Assembly (NCBI RefSeq): GCF_004011695.2
Contig: NC_082417.1
Coordinates: 372,001 to 436,000 of the forward strand
DNA length: 64,000 bases
Direction of reading: 5' to 3'
Origin: Ascochyta rabiei
Taxonomy: Eukaryota; Ascomycota; Dothideomycetes; Pleosporales; Didymellaceae
Position 1 is the stretch's first letter, and each line of letters begins with the position of its first letter. This document shows positions 23,686 to 35,629 of the stretch, piece by piece. The translations under genes and the position numbers were made by a program. Under the pieces are notes generated by a model, which saw only the letters and a list, made by a program, of their open reading frames with translations, did not search any database and had not been told where the DNA came from.

Positions 23686-24208
23686 GGCAACGATGTAAAG
23701 AGGAGAACAATTCAAGTGTTTTTACATACAACTAGTGTGCAGCGCAGTTGTCAAGTCGGTCGTGATGCGTTGTTACGCGGCTGATTGCTGCGAGCTAAAC
23801 GTCGACGTGGACATTGCGACTGCGTTGGAAGGATTATCCGCCAGCCGTACCCGCTGTAGATTAGCTTATCGACGCCCCGCCTTTCACTTGCTGGCAGTCA
23901 TTCACTCTGGGGTAATTATGGGCGGACCCGCACCACGTCTGCAGAGCGAGTGTCTCTGTCTCGTTGTCTCGACGAGGTTCCCTCTCTACAGAACAAGGCG
24001 TGGCGGTAGTTAGTGTTGCCCGCAATTAGAGCACAGTTCTCTATGTGCCACGCAGTATACCTTAAGCTACACACAGGTTATAGTGGCTTGTAGCACGTGT
24101 TGCGCATAGACTATGATATAGCAGAAGACACAGAGACCCGACGCTCTTCATCATCTTCCCCTCGGACACGGCTAAGCTCGTCCGTCGGTCCTCCTGATCA
24201 AGGTGCTG

Positions 24209-24255
24209 CTGTGGTGCTGTGGTGCTGTGGTGCTGTGGTGCTGTGGTGCTGTGCT
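24209..24255. repeat. 8-bp tandem repeat GTGCTGTG
   Basis: About five to six copies of GTGCTGTG in a row, about 610-650 bp upstream of the heme oxygenase start. Confidence 0.85.
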
Positions 24256-24772
24256 ACCTACTGTGCTGCTCTTCGGCGCCGAACCGCCAACAGCACGGCC
24301 CCCGATCTCTACCTCTCAGCCCTACCCGCTGATCGCAGTGCAAATTGCGCAGCGCATACCCCGTGAAACCCGACGATCACGTTTCTCCATGATCCAGCCT
24401 CGGTCCCTGCATGGACTTCTTCCCAGTTCCATCATCATGTCTCATGTTCAGGCACTCGACGTCTGCTTTCAGGTCATGTTCCAGAGTGGCAAATCGATCC
24501 CTGACGGCACCAACGCCACTCGCTTGCAGCTAGGCCGCGCGCAGGGCCTCGGGACAAAATGACACCATCGGCCGACCGATCGAGATCGCAGTGCTTGTCT
24601 GCCTGCAGGATCCCTCGGTCCACACGCCGCCGCGTGAGCTTGACACGAGACGAAGCGCCCAAGCTGCTTTTGCGCGTGGGTTGTGCGCGTGCGCAGGGTC
24701 TACAGGTTCAAAACAGTAGCTCTGCCGCAGTCTGGTCGACCGTTTAAAAAGGACGCATGGGAAGGTGTGCCC

Positions 24773-24844
24773 GCTGGTAGACTGGTAGACTGGTAGACTG
24801 GTAGACTGGTAGACTGGCAGACTGGTAGACTGGTAGACGGGCAG
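24773..24844. repeat. 8-bp tandem repeat GGTAGACT
   Basis: About eight to nine near-perfect copies of GGTAGACT, with one GGCAGACT variant, ending about 20 bp before the heme oxygenase start codon. It therefore probably lies in the 5' leader or core promoter. It is a likely length-polymorphic site. Confidence 0.88.
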
Positions 24845-24864
24845 ACCGCACCACATCTGCGAAC

Positions 24865-26071
24865 ATGTTGGAGAGCGCAAGCAGACTGCCCGTGTCCTTG
24901 CCTGGCGAGATCAACGCGGCTACTCGGTATGCTTTCCATCTCCCACGTCAAACAGTAGGCAGGCAGCATTCTGTGCACCGAGCATACTTACCATCTGCAC
25001 AGCACTTCGCACACCAACCTCAACCGCCTCATAACAAGCCGCCTTTCCCTAGGCCTGCCACCACACACCGCCGACTCGACCCACTACGCAACCGGTCTGC
25101 TGCATTTTGCGCACATATACCTCACCTTCGAGAGCCTCTGGGCGGACCTGATACACAATCACACACGGCCTACCTCTCCGGCCGACTCCACAATCGACCC
25201 CTGCACACATCACCCCACCACATCACCCCTTCTGTCCTACCTCCTAGTAAACCCCTACGACTCGCCTTCTCTCTTCACCTCCACCCTCGGCGCGCCAACA
25301 CCACCATCGCCACAACTCGCCTCGTTTCTCGCCACACTGCGCCCTCGAGGCTTACCACGCTCGGGCCGGCTGAAGAGGGATCTCGGCTATCTTCTCCATC
25401 TGCAGTCCACAGACCTTGAAGTGTTACTAGCCAAGTACCCTGGAGACAAGGTTGCCTCGTTCTGCGCGCACATACGCAAGAGCGTGCACGAGAAGCCGTG
25501 GACGCTAGTCGCCTATGCGTGGTGCTTCTACATGGCCATATTTTCCGGTGGAAGGTGGATTAGGGCTGGATTGCTAAGAGCTGGTGATGCATTTTGGCCT
25601 GCAAGGACTGAAGGCGGCGACGATATGGGGCTTGAGGAGTTTGGCTTGTCGTTTTGGCATTTTTCTGGCCTCCATGACGGCGAAGATACAAAGGCAGAAT
25701 TCAAGGTCAGACTCGAGGCCGCGGAGACACTGTTTACTGCTGATGAGAGGGTGGATATCATTGAAGAGGCGAAGAATATTTTCATGCTTTGCGCCGGGAT
25801 TGTTCACGAGCTGGATGATTTGATTGGATCAGCTAACGCTGCCACAACCCAGATAGAGGAACCGTCTCCACGGGTTTTCGAGAAGACGCCGAGCAGGAAG
25901 CAAGTCTGTAATGAGCGCCCTGCTGAGCATAGGCATACGTCCAGCGCCATCAAATCGATTGCTGCTCTGCTGCGGCGTCCGGAAATCACGAGCAGTCTGG
26001 TCGCGTTAGGCTGCCTGGTCTTTGTAGCCTTGTTGCCAACATTGGATGTTCGTTTGTTACAGGATTGGTAA
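24865..26071 (+). CDS. HMX1: Heme oxygenase-like protein, C-terminally membrane anchored
   Basis: Probable heme oxygenase (heme to biliverdin, CO and Fe2+) used for heme degradation and iron recycling at the ER. Exon 1 is 24865-24926 and exon 2 is 25003-26071 (76-bp intron), 376 aa. After splicing the N-terminus reads INAATRTSHTNLNRLI, placing the probable proximal heme ligand at His24, as in the family. The distal helix appears as YAWCFYMAIFSGGRWI, matching the conserved tyrosine and SGG pattern. A C-terminal hydrophobic segment (LVALGCLVFVALLPTL) fits a tail anchor as in yeast Hmx1. The protein is longer than bacterial heme oxygenases because of an insert at about residues 75-130 and a linker before the anchor. 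Activity is inferred. Confidence 0.8.
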
Positions 26072-26399
26072 TGCTTTGGTTTGTGCGTTTGCTTGTATTG
26101 GTTGATAGGGCGATAGACCTTGGCGAGCTTGGCTTGTTCCGTTGGGTTTCTGGGCTGTTATGCATGGCGAGGAGCGCGATACCCATGGTGCAGCATGTAG
26201 CATTGTTTGTTTATCGTTACAACAATCGTCTCGTTTCGACACCGAAACGTGTACGCATATAATAATTTGACCCTGTACATTGGATGATCAGGAAGATTGT
26301 GGCCTGTGCTCGGTTACATAAGACACTTCAAACGGACTGTTGCCCCGACATCTACCTCCTACTCTGCATCACCAACTGATTGTAATTCATCGAGCGATC
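26072..26399. other. Short intergenic spacer
   Basis: About 330 bp between the heme oxygenase stop and the TMEM14 start, both on the plus strand. It presumably carries the 3' UTR and a small promoter. Nothing specific is seen. Confidence 0.5.
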
Positions 26400-26836
26400 A
26401 TGGCAGAGCACCCGTCTTTCACACTCGCCGGCCTTCGTAAGCTTGCTAAAGTCTAGGATTCATGAAAGTTCTGCTTGTTATTAACTTCTTCTATAGTTTC
26501 AGTCGGCGGAACAGCTGGCTACCTCCGCACGCGCTCAACACCGTCCCTTGTTGCAGGTCTCGTGCTCGGTGCCTCATACGGTTACTCGGGTGAGTCCCTC
26601 TCGCTTGGAATATTCTGCATAACTCTTACATGATTACAGGCTACCTCATTAAGGAGAACAAAGACTACGGCACAGAACTCGCGCTGGGAAACAGCGTGGT
26701 GCTCCTTGGATCTGCAATCCCAAGAATCATCAAAACTGGCGGAAGGGCGCCTGTGCCAATTGCACTTGGGGCTACAGGCCTACTTGCGACCTACTATTAT
26801 CAAAAGAAGGTCCGGGAGTTCAGATATGGCGTATGA
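26400..26836 (+). CDS. TMEM14 family small membrane protein
   Basis: A 108-aa protein with three exons: 26400-26436, 26497-26589 and 26640-26836 (introns 60 and 50 bp). Exon 1 encodes only MAEHPSFTLAGL and would be missed without splicing. The joined sequence has the glycine-rich helices of the TMEM14/UPF0136 family: GGTAGYLRTRSTPSLVAG, LGASYGYSGYLI, LGNSVVLLGSAIPR and a last helix around ALGATGLLATYYY. Three to four membrane helices are expected, as is usual for this family. Vertebrate TMEM14C sits in the inner mitochondrial membrane and assists porphyrin movement for heme synthesis; whether this fungal homologue does so is unknown. Its neighbour is the heme oxygenase gene. Confidence 0.88.
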
Positions 26837-27749
26837 ACACTGCTGAGGCGATCCTATTTGTATGATAGCCTACTTTACATCACAACTTTTGCTTCACAGC
26901 GACCGCTCTGGCCCGGACGCTTGCCTTGCTGCCAGATTCTCCAAGGGCAGCTTCTGTTGTAATCATCTTTACGTTTTGGCTTATTGGTATCTAATGCGCG
27001 ACATTACTCCGCCATACAATGGGGCTAGTCGCTGTCATGCTGATGATTGGAGAATTCTTCCATCTCTGCAAGTCATACAGTTCTTCTCTCGGTTGCAATC
27101 GAAACTGATCACATGCTCTAGTTTCTGATATAATATTGCCACACTCTGTCGGTGTCTAGGAAGAGACAACGCCGAAGACAGATAACGGTCCAGTGTTGGG
27201 CCCGAGGTTCTGCTCCAGCGTCTCCTTATCCTCGGGGATGAGATCTTGAACGTACATACGAAGGCAGTGCATGGTGTCACATTCGACCCATGAACTTTAA
27301 AATCTCAATCTGGAATACCAGAAGAGTTGTATCTTACTGGCTGTGGCAGAGACTTTTGAAAGGCTGTCGAAAGAACGGCAGCTCGTTCTTGTATGTCTCT
27401 ACTTGCAATACTTGCACTGCTTTCCCATATCAAACCGAAACACCTGAAGGGCTGGGGTATTGGAAGACACATAAGTCAAATCACTAAACACTAAAACCTA
27501 TGGTAGAAGAAGTCGTCGAACTGCAATTCTCGAAATGATGTTTGGATTGAGCTTAGTTCACCTGAACATCTTACAGACAATTTTTTATTGTACCAGCATT
27601 TGGGTAGGCTTTGTTTTTGGCGAAATATACCAGGATTGGGAGGTATCCTCTATTTTGCAATACAATGTATACACTCTACAACCCTGACCTTTCGCAGCGA
27701 ACTACCAATCTATGCACATCGAACAGAAAACGTGAGCACAAGCAGAAGC
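26837..27749. other. Intergenic, convergent 3' ends
   Basis: About 910 bp between the TMEM14 stop and the GH131 stop. No supported gene; short frames only. Confidence 0.55.
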
Positions 27750-28683
27750 TCAAAGCGACACACAGCCATCAGCGGAGTCCTCAAGAAAGACGCCGCCATA
27801 GATCTGGCCCTCGTTGAGTTGAGGAGACTGATATCCAGCATTCGCGACATCAGATGTACCAGTTGGTTTCTTCAAGATACCGAGCTGAAACTGGCCGCCA
27901 CCCACAAGATTGATGCTCGAGGGACCAGCAACGCGAGCAAGTTTCGAAGCGCCGACGGAGTAGTAGATGGTAGTTTGACTGTGTACAGTATTAGCAACCA
28001 AATGAACCGTAGAGAGTGCGAGAGACTTACTTCTTGGTATAATCCAAGTTAATTGCGAAGTTCTGCCACCTCTTGAAGTCGATAGGAATGGTCCAGATTT
28101 GCTTTCCTGCGCGGTCAAGGATTTTGAAGTTTTGCTTCTTGCTGGCAGCGTTGTCGATCAAAGTACCAGCCTGGAATTGGAACTGGTTGTTTGAGTAGTC
28201 GGCTGCTTCGTGCCAGACGTTCAAATACTCATGTGTCAAGTTGAGCGGCCTAGTGGGGTCTTGCTTGACGCTGAAGTGCAGCGTCTTGATTCCCTTGCCA
28301 CCAGGGCCGTCAGGCGAGTCAGACGTGAACTGTAGGCCGGCCCGGCGGAAACCATTTTGCTTCTGAAAGATGCTCTGATCCGAGATGGTAACCTCTACAG
28401 CGGTGTGGTCAGCGCCATCGAAGCGTGATACATCCTTGGGAAATTTCAGAATCTGCGACCAGGTGAGGTTGTTGCCCTTCACGTAGTCGGGGTTGAAGAG
28501 GGCGTTGGAAGTGTCAAAATAAGTCGGCGTTTTGGAGATGTTGGTAGAGACGCGACCGTCGAAGACGACGGGGCATTTGACGTTGTCTGATGGCGCACGG
28601 CCGGAGAAGTGTGGGTAGCTCGAAGGAGCCGCCAGGGCGAGAGGTGCTGCTAGCAGCACAGAAAAGAAGGACTGGGTGTACAT
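27750..28683 (-). CDS. Glycoside hydrolase family 131 (beta-glucanase), secreted
   Basis: Secreted glucanase-type enzyme expected to act on beta-1,3/1,4/1,6-glucan of plant or fungal walls. Exon 1 is 28683-28031 and exon 2 is 27978-27750 (52-bp intron), 293 aa. Signal peptide MYTQSFFSVLLAAPLALA is followed by the GH131 N-terminal pattern: CPVVFDGRV, FNPDYVKGNNLTWSQIL, QNGFRRAGLQF, TLHFSVKQDP, NLTHEYLNVWHE and WQNFAINLDY, then IYYSVG after the splice. The protein ends soon after the beta-jelly-roll, with no carbohydrate-binding module. Three or more N-glycosylation sequons are visible. Catalytic residues of the family are not assigned here. Confidence 0.88.
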
Positions 28684-29915
28684 TGCGGAATATGGAAAAA
28701 TGAGCGACTGGGGGTGGGTTGGGAAGGCGACTTGGATTTAGGAACACGGGGTCCAAGGGCTCTATATAATGCGACGATTGCATAGAGCAATTTGTCCATT
28801 GCTTTGCACTCGTCCCTTCCGCACGTACTCTCAGGCATCCCCCTACCGACGCGCGCACATCCGGTTCGTTATCCAAACGTTTCAGATGGTACAATGTGGC
28901 GATCAACGTCCTTCATCAAGATACCTAAACCGTTTGGTCAGTAGTTGATTGCGTATGAAATCTTCCAAAGTAATGTCGGCTAATGGTAGTATAAGGCCGG
29001 CTTAATCTACCTGAGAACTAAGGCGTAGGCGTTGACGATCCGGGGTCTTGGGTAAAATCATGGCACTGAGCGGTCCGCAGCTCCGACACCATGCTTCTGC
29101 GGGTGATTGTACTTGCTGATCACGCTTTGGTTGCTTCCAGTAGGCGCTATGGTCAAGATACTTCAACCACTATTTTCTTGAACACGGAGCGTCTTCTATC
29201 ATGATCGATGGTGCGATCATGTGCGGGCTCAAGCAGTCCTCATTTCGGCGTTGCTGATGAAAGATTCGCCGTCAAACAGCCAGTTGTGGCCAAGAACATA
29301 GGAGGGGCCGAGCAAAAGCCGCAGACATGACAGCATGTCCAATCCAAATCGCAACCACCATATCATATGTCATGCTCACAGTGGAACATTCCACCGCACA
29401 GCTACACCCGAGAGCTATATTACCGGCAATGGCTCCAAGCTCCACATATCAGAGGTGCAAACGTTTGCGTTTGGTCGAAGCTTATCGCAGGGAGTTTCTA
29501 CTGCAGAGAAATCGAGACTGGAAGGAATCAACGAGATGGGGTGAGTGCTACCATGCATTGATTCGTGATGCAGACAATGCAGTTGGTTAATTTACATACT
29601 CTTTCACGTTTTACTGCGAGCAGATATCATGTAATCGACATGTTGCGTTATGCCCAGTCTATGTGCGCGCAGAGGGTCGTGCATTTCCTCGCGCTATTCC
29701 GTCCGTCCTATCAACATAAGCTGCCATCTGTGAAGTAACTGATCCTCGCCTTCCCATGCTCGTTGCCCGTATTTGATAGTGGTGTGTATCCAGAACGCCA
29801 TGCATAATCGAAACACCACAACGCCATCGGAATCATTGTCCCGCTCTTACTCAAACAAAAGCGTATACACGTTACGCGCAAAGTGCATCGTGCTGTGCGG
29901 CACGACGTGGCTATT
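28684..29915. other. Intergenic between GH131 promoter and glycosyltransferase 3' end
   Basis: About 1.2 kb with a few short unsupported frames (for example 29327-29590). It must contain the GH131 promoter; no clear site is recognised apart from a TATATAA about 80 bp upstream of its ATG (near 28762-28768). Confidence 0.5.
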
Positions 29916-31380
29916 CTACAGCATCCTCGGGCTGAGCCATGTAGCCTCGTCGCACCCCTCGTAGAACTGTCTTTCGCCCCGCTCGTTCGAGACACCAAAG
30001 CCTAATGTGCGGAAAGTCTCTGTGTCCCAGCCAGAAACGAATTCGCCCTGGCCACCATTCTCCTTGTTGACGGCGTCGCCCAACCTGATGTAGTTGGAAT
30101 GGCGACATACCGTCTGCGAAAATGACCACTGGAGACAGTTGGGGTCGTTGTGGCATTCGGAACCACACATTCCCGCATTGTGATGCGCTGGACGATCGTT
30201 GGGTACGGGTGCTTCGGAGAGGTTGTCCCACCATTCGCGAGAAGGACCCTGGGCAAGGAACGAGTGTGTGTAGGAGAGGAGAGAGGAGTAGGTGAATGGT
30301 TTCTGTGGACATCAGTATGCAGTAGGCGCAAAGCTTTTGAGAAATACGTACTAGGTTGTAGGGCCGTGTGCGCTCCCACTTCCACAGGTTCTCCATCTGG
30401 TCAGGCGACAGCTGGTGTAGCGAAAGCAGCGGCACGCACCATCGATCACGGTAGGTAGTGATCCTTCTCAGCTCGTCGCTCGTGAAGGTAGGGTCCAAAG
30501 CTTCCAGCCTGTGGCCAGTGACGTTCTGGATGGCATAGGAGAGGACAGCGTCGCCGCGTGCCTCGTCCTTGACCCAGCTCTCAAACCGCACGCTCAGACG
30601 ATTCTCGCGGGGGATATCAGTGGAGCCAGGTGTCGTGGCTGGGATCAGCTGCTTCATCAGACCGTTGGACATGACGATGCCGGCACCGCCATAGGCAAAC
30701 CAGCGGCCCTCGCTGCCCTTGTGCGGTGCGCCCAGATAGTGTGGCTCGGTGGGGTCCAGCTGGCTGAGCAGGCGGAACAGCGTGTCCCAGAAGAAGTAGA
30801 CGTCCGACTCGAGGAAGACGTACCACTTGGCGTTGGGCTTGGACGTGTAGGCCTTGTCGACCATGGGCAGGTACTTGAAGCGGTCAAGCTTGAAGCTGCG
30901 CTGCGACTCCTGGACCGTCTCGCCCTCGGAGTGGGCCTTTTTGTGGTTGATGTAGGCCTGGAAGTCGAGGTTGTTGACTTCGTAGCTCTTGGGCAGCTCG
31001 GCCAGGATGTCGATGACCTGGCGGTCTCCCAGGCGCTCTTCGGCTTCGCTGACTATGATGAGGTTCGTGATGCAGCTCGTGACGGTGTTGAGGTGCGCCT
31101 TGTTGACGGCCGTTTCGCCGGCGGCCACCTTGAGCACGACCTGGACCTCGTTGAGCAGGTCCTTTGGGAAGTTCTGGCAGTAGTCGAGCTCGATGCTGTT
31201 GGCGCTCTTTTGCTCGAGAGGTGGGAAGAACGACTTGGTCTTGGCTGTGTGTACGGGCGGCGGCGCGTGCTGTCTCCGCCCCTTGAGCGTGTATGCGAAA
31301 AAGAAGAGCACGACGACGAGGAACAGAATCCGCCCTGGGCGGCGCGCGAGTCGGCTCGCCAACACGTTCAGCGTTGCCAT
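29916..31380 (-). CDS. Type II membrane glycosyltransferase, GT31-like
   Basis: Probable Golgi glycosyltransferase related to fungal family 31 (beta-1,3-galactosyltransferase-like). Exon 1 is 31380-30352 and exon 2 is 30302-29916 (49-bp intron, phase 0, joining RPYNL to KPFTYSS), 471 aa. A short basic N-terminus precedes one signal anchor (ILFLVVVLFFFAYTL), giving a lumenal catalytic domain. KWYVFLESDVYFFW carries the acidic motif at the place of the metal-binding DxD, although here it reads ESDVYF; GGAGIVMSNGLM and ESWVKDEARGDAVLSYA are also family-like. The C-terminal part has paired cysteines (AGMCGSECHNDPNCLQWSF), resembling a small PAN/apple-like region. Acceptor sugar unknown. Confidence 0.78.
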
Positions 31381-31448
31381 GCTGAGGCGCGCTGTGGGAG
31401 TCGACTAGGGGGAGACGGCGATGTGCAGAGCGCGGGGACAGAGCAGAG

Positions 31449-31513
31449 AGGCGGAGGCAGAGGCAGAGGCAGAGGCAGAGGCAGAGGTCGAGGTCGAGGT
31501 CGAGGTCGAGGTC
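31449..31513. repeat. Compound hexamer microsatellite (AGGCAG)n (AGGTCG)n
   Basis: About six copies of a GGCAGA hexamer run into about four to five copies of GGTCGA, a single-step motif change inside one array, about 70-130 bp upstream of the glycosyltransferase start codon. Confidence 0.9.
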
Positions 31514-32167
31514 ACGTGCGCAGGACGTGAAGCTGAAAGATCGGACGGCCTGTCGACGACGTGCGGCGGGCGGCGGGCGGGTGATGCGTATGCGTATGCG
31601 TACGTGTTGGGTCGCGAGCTTTGAGCGTCGCCCGTTGAAGTTCAGCAAGTCCAGACGGGAGCCAGCGATGAATCCAGAAAGGCGGGCCCGGACGCGCTTA
31701 CCGTTCCCCGTTTGGGTGACGTCTGGACGTCTGGCCGCCTGGACGCCTTGTCACCACCTCTCGTTGCCCCGTCATCTTATCACCTCGTCTGCCAGACACG
31801 CATCGAGCTAGCTGGCCATTGTCCTGTGAGCGGCACCGACTTCTCGAGTTCTCAGGTGGGAAGAAGTAACCCTTGTTGGTTGCTTACAGCGTCGACACCC
31901 AGACGCGGGAGTTTGGCAACGTCGAGGGTAGTGCTTGCGAGACGCCTCACTCTCGCCCGGCAAACAGAAACCCACTAGAAGCAGCGAAAAAAAAACAGAA
32001 TGCGGGGTCACGATGACATGAAGATGAAGACGAAGACAAACGCAACATGTCATATGCGCTGAGGCTGTGCTGCAGTAGCGACTACGGACGGAACACACGG
32101 CAAGGGTGCCTAAACCATAGGAAAAGGAACCTCGGCGCTGGCTATCATCAAGTCCTCGCAGACTAAA

Positions 32168-32452
32168 TTAGACACCAGAGTCCACTACCCTTGCTGCACT
32201 ACTGTGTACCGTGTTCAGCTCGGACACTTCACTCACAGCGCTGTCCCATTCCGGATCATCTTCCACGTCAGACCAATCTGGCACTGTGTCAAACTGTGCG
32301 CTCGACATGATGGGTCCATTCCCTCCGGCCTGGAGACCATCGAGGTGCATTCTCCGTTTCCGAAGAGGACCGAGTGAAAGTTGACGAGGTCGAGCATCTG
32401 CTCCACAGTGCACGAACGATGAGCAAAGGGCTTTCACTTGCCATTGCTTCAC
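32168..32452 (-). CDS. Possible small acidic hypothetical protein
   Basis: An intact 94-codon frame with an acidic C-terminal half (VPDWSDVEDDPEWDSAVSEVSE). No family is recognised, there is no signal peptide, and an overlapping frame (32289-32546) on the same strand is equally long. It could be an exon of a larger unrecognised gene or chance. Weakly supported. Confidence 0.22.
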   Translation of the reverse strand: MKQWQVKALCSSFVHCGADARPRQLSLGPLRKRRMHLDGLQAGGNGPIMSSAQFDTVPDWSDVEDDPEWDSAVSEVSELNTVHSSAARVVDSGV

Positions 32453-32596
32453 AGTATTGTCGAGCTAAGTGATGTAGACATGGGCTTCTAATTCCATAGT
32501 ATTGATAAGGCGTAAGGCGTGATATGCGTTGTAGGCGGCTCCACATGGCGAGCTTCCTATTGCAAGTACACTGTTGTTCGATGCATTGCGGACCTA

Positions 32597-33453
32597 CTAC
32601 CGCTGTTCCTTTTCTCCATCAATCCAGACATCGACCTTCTCATTGTAAAAGCACAAGTAACCGGCAATGGATGCACTCTCACTAGTAGGGTATCTATAGT
32701 ACCATACCAGATCCCTATGTTCCTTCCCGTTTACCACAACATGGTAGTAGTTTGCTCTTCCCTTGTATGGGCATAGCGTCTCTGTATCACTCCTGCGCAA
32801 GTACTCCCAACTCACGCTCGTGGGCGGAAGATAATGCCTACTTCGCAGCGTTGTTTCGAGGAGAAACAGTGGCGAAGAAGTATCTGCGAGGGTGACACCA
32901 TCGATGCCTACCTTGATGTTGCGCGTAGAGTGGAGAATGTCGATGCGTTTGTAGGGATCTTTTGGATGGCCATATACCGGAACGTCTTCTTCAAACCACT
33001 GGTCCATGCTGTGGAAATCGACCTTGACCAGGTCTCTCAATTCTTCAGTGCCGAAGATGAGAATACGCTCAGTGACTGCATTTCCGGCGGCAAGGCGTCC
33101 AAAGTGCACGTGGCCGTGCGTGCCATCGATGGGAGATGTTGATGTAAGATCGGCATCTGCAAATTCTGACGTTGGAACGTAGAACCTTTTTCGTGTAAGG
33201 TTGTGGGCAACAATGGAAACAGCCGACTAACACTTACTGCGGGAAGTTTGGGTGTTCCCAGACGTGATATGCTCGCAGAGTGTCTATGACGTATCTACCG
33301 TTGAACAATGCTCGTACGCGCCGCGGTGTTTGTTCGACCCTGTATGGACCTTCTGAAGCAAGTTTCTGTGCGAGCCGCACAAGCCTGTAGCAGCTTGTCA
33401 ATCTTGTACTGCTGACGTAGCATCGCATGCACTAACGGGTTATTATTGGCCAT
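32597..33453 (-). CDS. DUF427 domain protein (duplicated domain)
   Basis: Protein of unknown function with DUF427 folds. Proposed exons are 33453-33437, 33384-33238 and 33185-32597 (two 52-bp introns), 250 aa starting MANNNPLVRLAQKLASEGPY. An alternative is a start at 33428 without the first intron; I prefer splicing because the 52-bp intron has a good donor (GTTAGT) and acceptor (CTACAG) and restores a start typical of the family. The N-terminal unit reads TPRRVRALFNGRYVIDT and YHVWEHPNFPQFYVP. The C-terminal unit is complete: GVTLADTSSPLFLLET, RHYLPP, LCPYKGRANYYHV, WYYRYP and IAGYLCFYNEKVDVWID. Neighbours give no clue to its role. Confidence 0.85.
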
Positions 33454-35629
33454 GGCTTGTCTTTCGTGGGTGTTCCTCGGAAGTTACTTGGAGAAAGACA
33501 TGTCAAGGAATGGCAGGATGAGACAAACTTGAAGAAGGCAACAGCAACGGCGAAGTCGATATGATGATGCGTGCTGACCCGAGAGCTAGCGGGAGTGGGG
33601 TGAAGCGGGGAAGCTCTGCTGTCTTCAAGCTGGAAGCATCTTTGATGCAAACCCCAACTTTTACAACTAGAAATAGGGAGAAGGGGCTTGTCAAGTAAAA
33701 CGCAAGTTGATGCATCACGGCAACGTATGCTGTCGTTTTGCCTGACAGGAAGCGATCGCCGAAAGTATCATCTGCAGACATTGAGGGTCATGAGCAATGC
33801 TCCATTCCAGTGGTACGTTGTACGGCTGCGAAGAAAACCGGGAGCCCATCTTGCATGTCTGCTAACACAAGCAAACCAGGTTGGGTTTGACGTTGTCACA
33901 CACAGGCGCACTACCAAGGAGATGGTGCTTGGTGCTGCACCGCACACCATCCTAAACTAGACCTATTCGGTGCAAGACCAAATACCAGCTCCTTTGTATT
34001 GCCAAGCGTTCGCCTATGCGTGTTGTTTCCACTTCTCATGCACTGCCGCTCGGTCAAATCAGAACATCACTCGAGAATCCTTGCCGACTTGTGCGTACGC
34101 CGTACGGTATGGCGTGAGGTGGGCCCATGCAGCTCATATCGATGATCGCAGCACGAACAAAACTCACACAGCAGGATGACCGATCATGGTCGATGGCAAT
34201 CGCACGGGACGTACGTACAGCACACAGGAAGCTTTCGGCGGAATCGGTTGGTACCAAACCGGTCAGCTACAAGCACAAATGGTACCGGCAGCGCGCGGGT
34301 GCTGTTGAAACAGCGGGCTTGTGGCGGCCGTCCGCCTGGCTGACAGCGTACTTGGCAGGGGTAGTTTGTTGCGAAAGGCAGAGGGGAGATTGCGACTCGC
34401 AAAGTCGGACGCGCGACAGCAGAACGAGACTGTGATGGCGCAGCCACCGGTCGTGTGTGATGTAGGCGTGCGGGTAGATCACGGCAGCAGCGGAAAGAGG
34501 CGAGGGTGGAAGATTACTACTTTGTATGAGGAGGCGGAATTGGACCGACTTTGCTTTGCGCTGCATGTCATAGTATCACCACATCCACCGCAGACTCAAG
34601 GTTACACCGATACCACGCACGTTGTGTGCTGTTCACGCGACACGCGACACGCTCGTGTCTGCACGGCGCTATTGGAAGAGCAGTGTGACCCTCTTCTTTT
34701 GCTTCGCTTGCTCCACGCAGCACGCCTTTCTCGCCCGTCCACACACCCTCAAACCTCAGCAACCATGACTTTGCTGGCGGCGCCCGCACCGCATTCAGTT
34801 CTCGGCAGTGAGGGCCAAGGGTGCCGCCGCCCCAGTCTCGCAGTGTCCAAGTAGACCACGCTCGTGTTCACTGTCGCACAAGCGCGAATCGTTTACCACG
34901 CCTTTCTTGGGCCCTCTACGCCAGGTACAAGGGCAGGCAAGCTACCGTTTTAGTCACCTCCCAGCTCCGCTATTGCCATGCTTCAGTCCCGCCTTGCCTC
35001 GTCCAAACCCGGGGTAGCGTCGTTTGATGGCTTGCAGCGGATCCTGCACAAACAGCAGAGCCTTCTCAACGTCTGCAATCACCTTGCAGCACCTAGCAGC
35101 ACCTATGCATGCTGGTGAGGGACCCATTGCCGCCCTCTCCTCCAGCTGGAGCTTGCCGTGCTCTAATTAGATACTAGGAACCTAGTGCTCCTGTTGTCGG
35201 CAGCATGCCTGCTCCGCAAACGCCCAGGAACGAAACATCGCGTTCAGGGGGCCCTGCTACCCTGCTGCCCTAACCGTTGTTCTGGTGCAGACCGTCAGCA
35301 CGCCCTAGCCTTAACGAGCGCAAACCGAAGGATAGATCGACACTTGCCCAGACTCCAACCCGCCCTAAATAGAAGCATGTCCTTCCGAGACCCCAGGACG
35401 GCTTCGCGAAGGCCTGCACGCCCAGTAAACTAGGCAAATCTTGCGCGTGTCATGGCTCACGCCCCTGTACTGTAGATGGGTATAACTTCTGTGCAGCCCG
35501 CTGGTATTGGTTCTGCACGAGTTATCGTCTAGTTCACCTTGTCGGCACCTAGAGCTTCGACACTCCAGCTTGGAAGTCTTTGACTTCCGTACATTCGTTG
35601 GCCCACACTCTCGCTTCTCTACGTTTAAT
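33454..35629. other. Long intergenic region upstream of the deacetylase
   Basis: About 2.2 kb between divergent genes. The longest open frame (34321-34854, plus strand) has no recognisable domain and its overlapping frames are equally open, so it is not called. A cytosine-rich leader precedes the deacetylase start. This probably holds a long regulated promoter. Confidence 0.5.

Larger units (their letters stand above)
23686..24864. other. Divergent promoter region UBC6 / heme oxygenase with short tandem repeats
   Basis: About 1.2 kb between divergent start codons. It carries two unrelated 8-bp tandem repeats (24209-24255 and 24773-24844), listed separately. Several short frames exist, none convincing. 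Confidence 0.6.
31381..32596. other. Intergenic with GAGGCA/GAGGTC microsatellite
   Basis: About 1.2 kb upstream of the glycosyltransferase and downstream of the DUF427 gene. It contains the hexamer array at 31449-31513 and a possible small acidic frame at 32168-32452 (listed). Otherwise nothing is recognised. Confidence 0.5.

Noticed and set aside
24203..24562. Frame made of Leu-Trp-Cys-Cys-Gly repeats
   Set aside because: A translation of the GTGCTGTG microsatellite, not a gene.
34321..34854. A 177-codon plus-strand frame in the 33.4-35.6 kb gap
   Set aside because: No domain, no splice support, overlapping frames equally open; probably chance.
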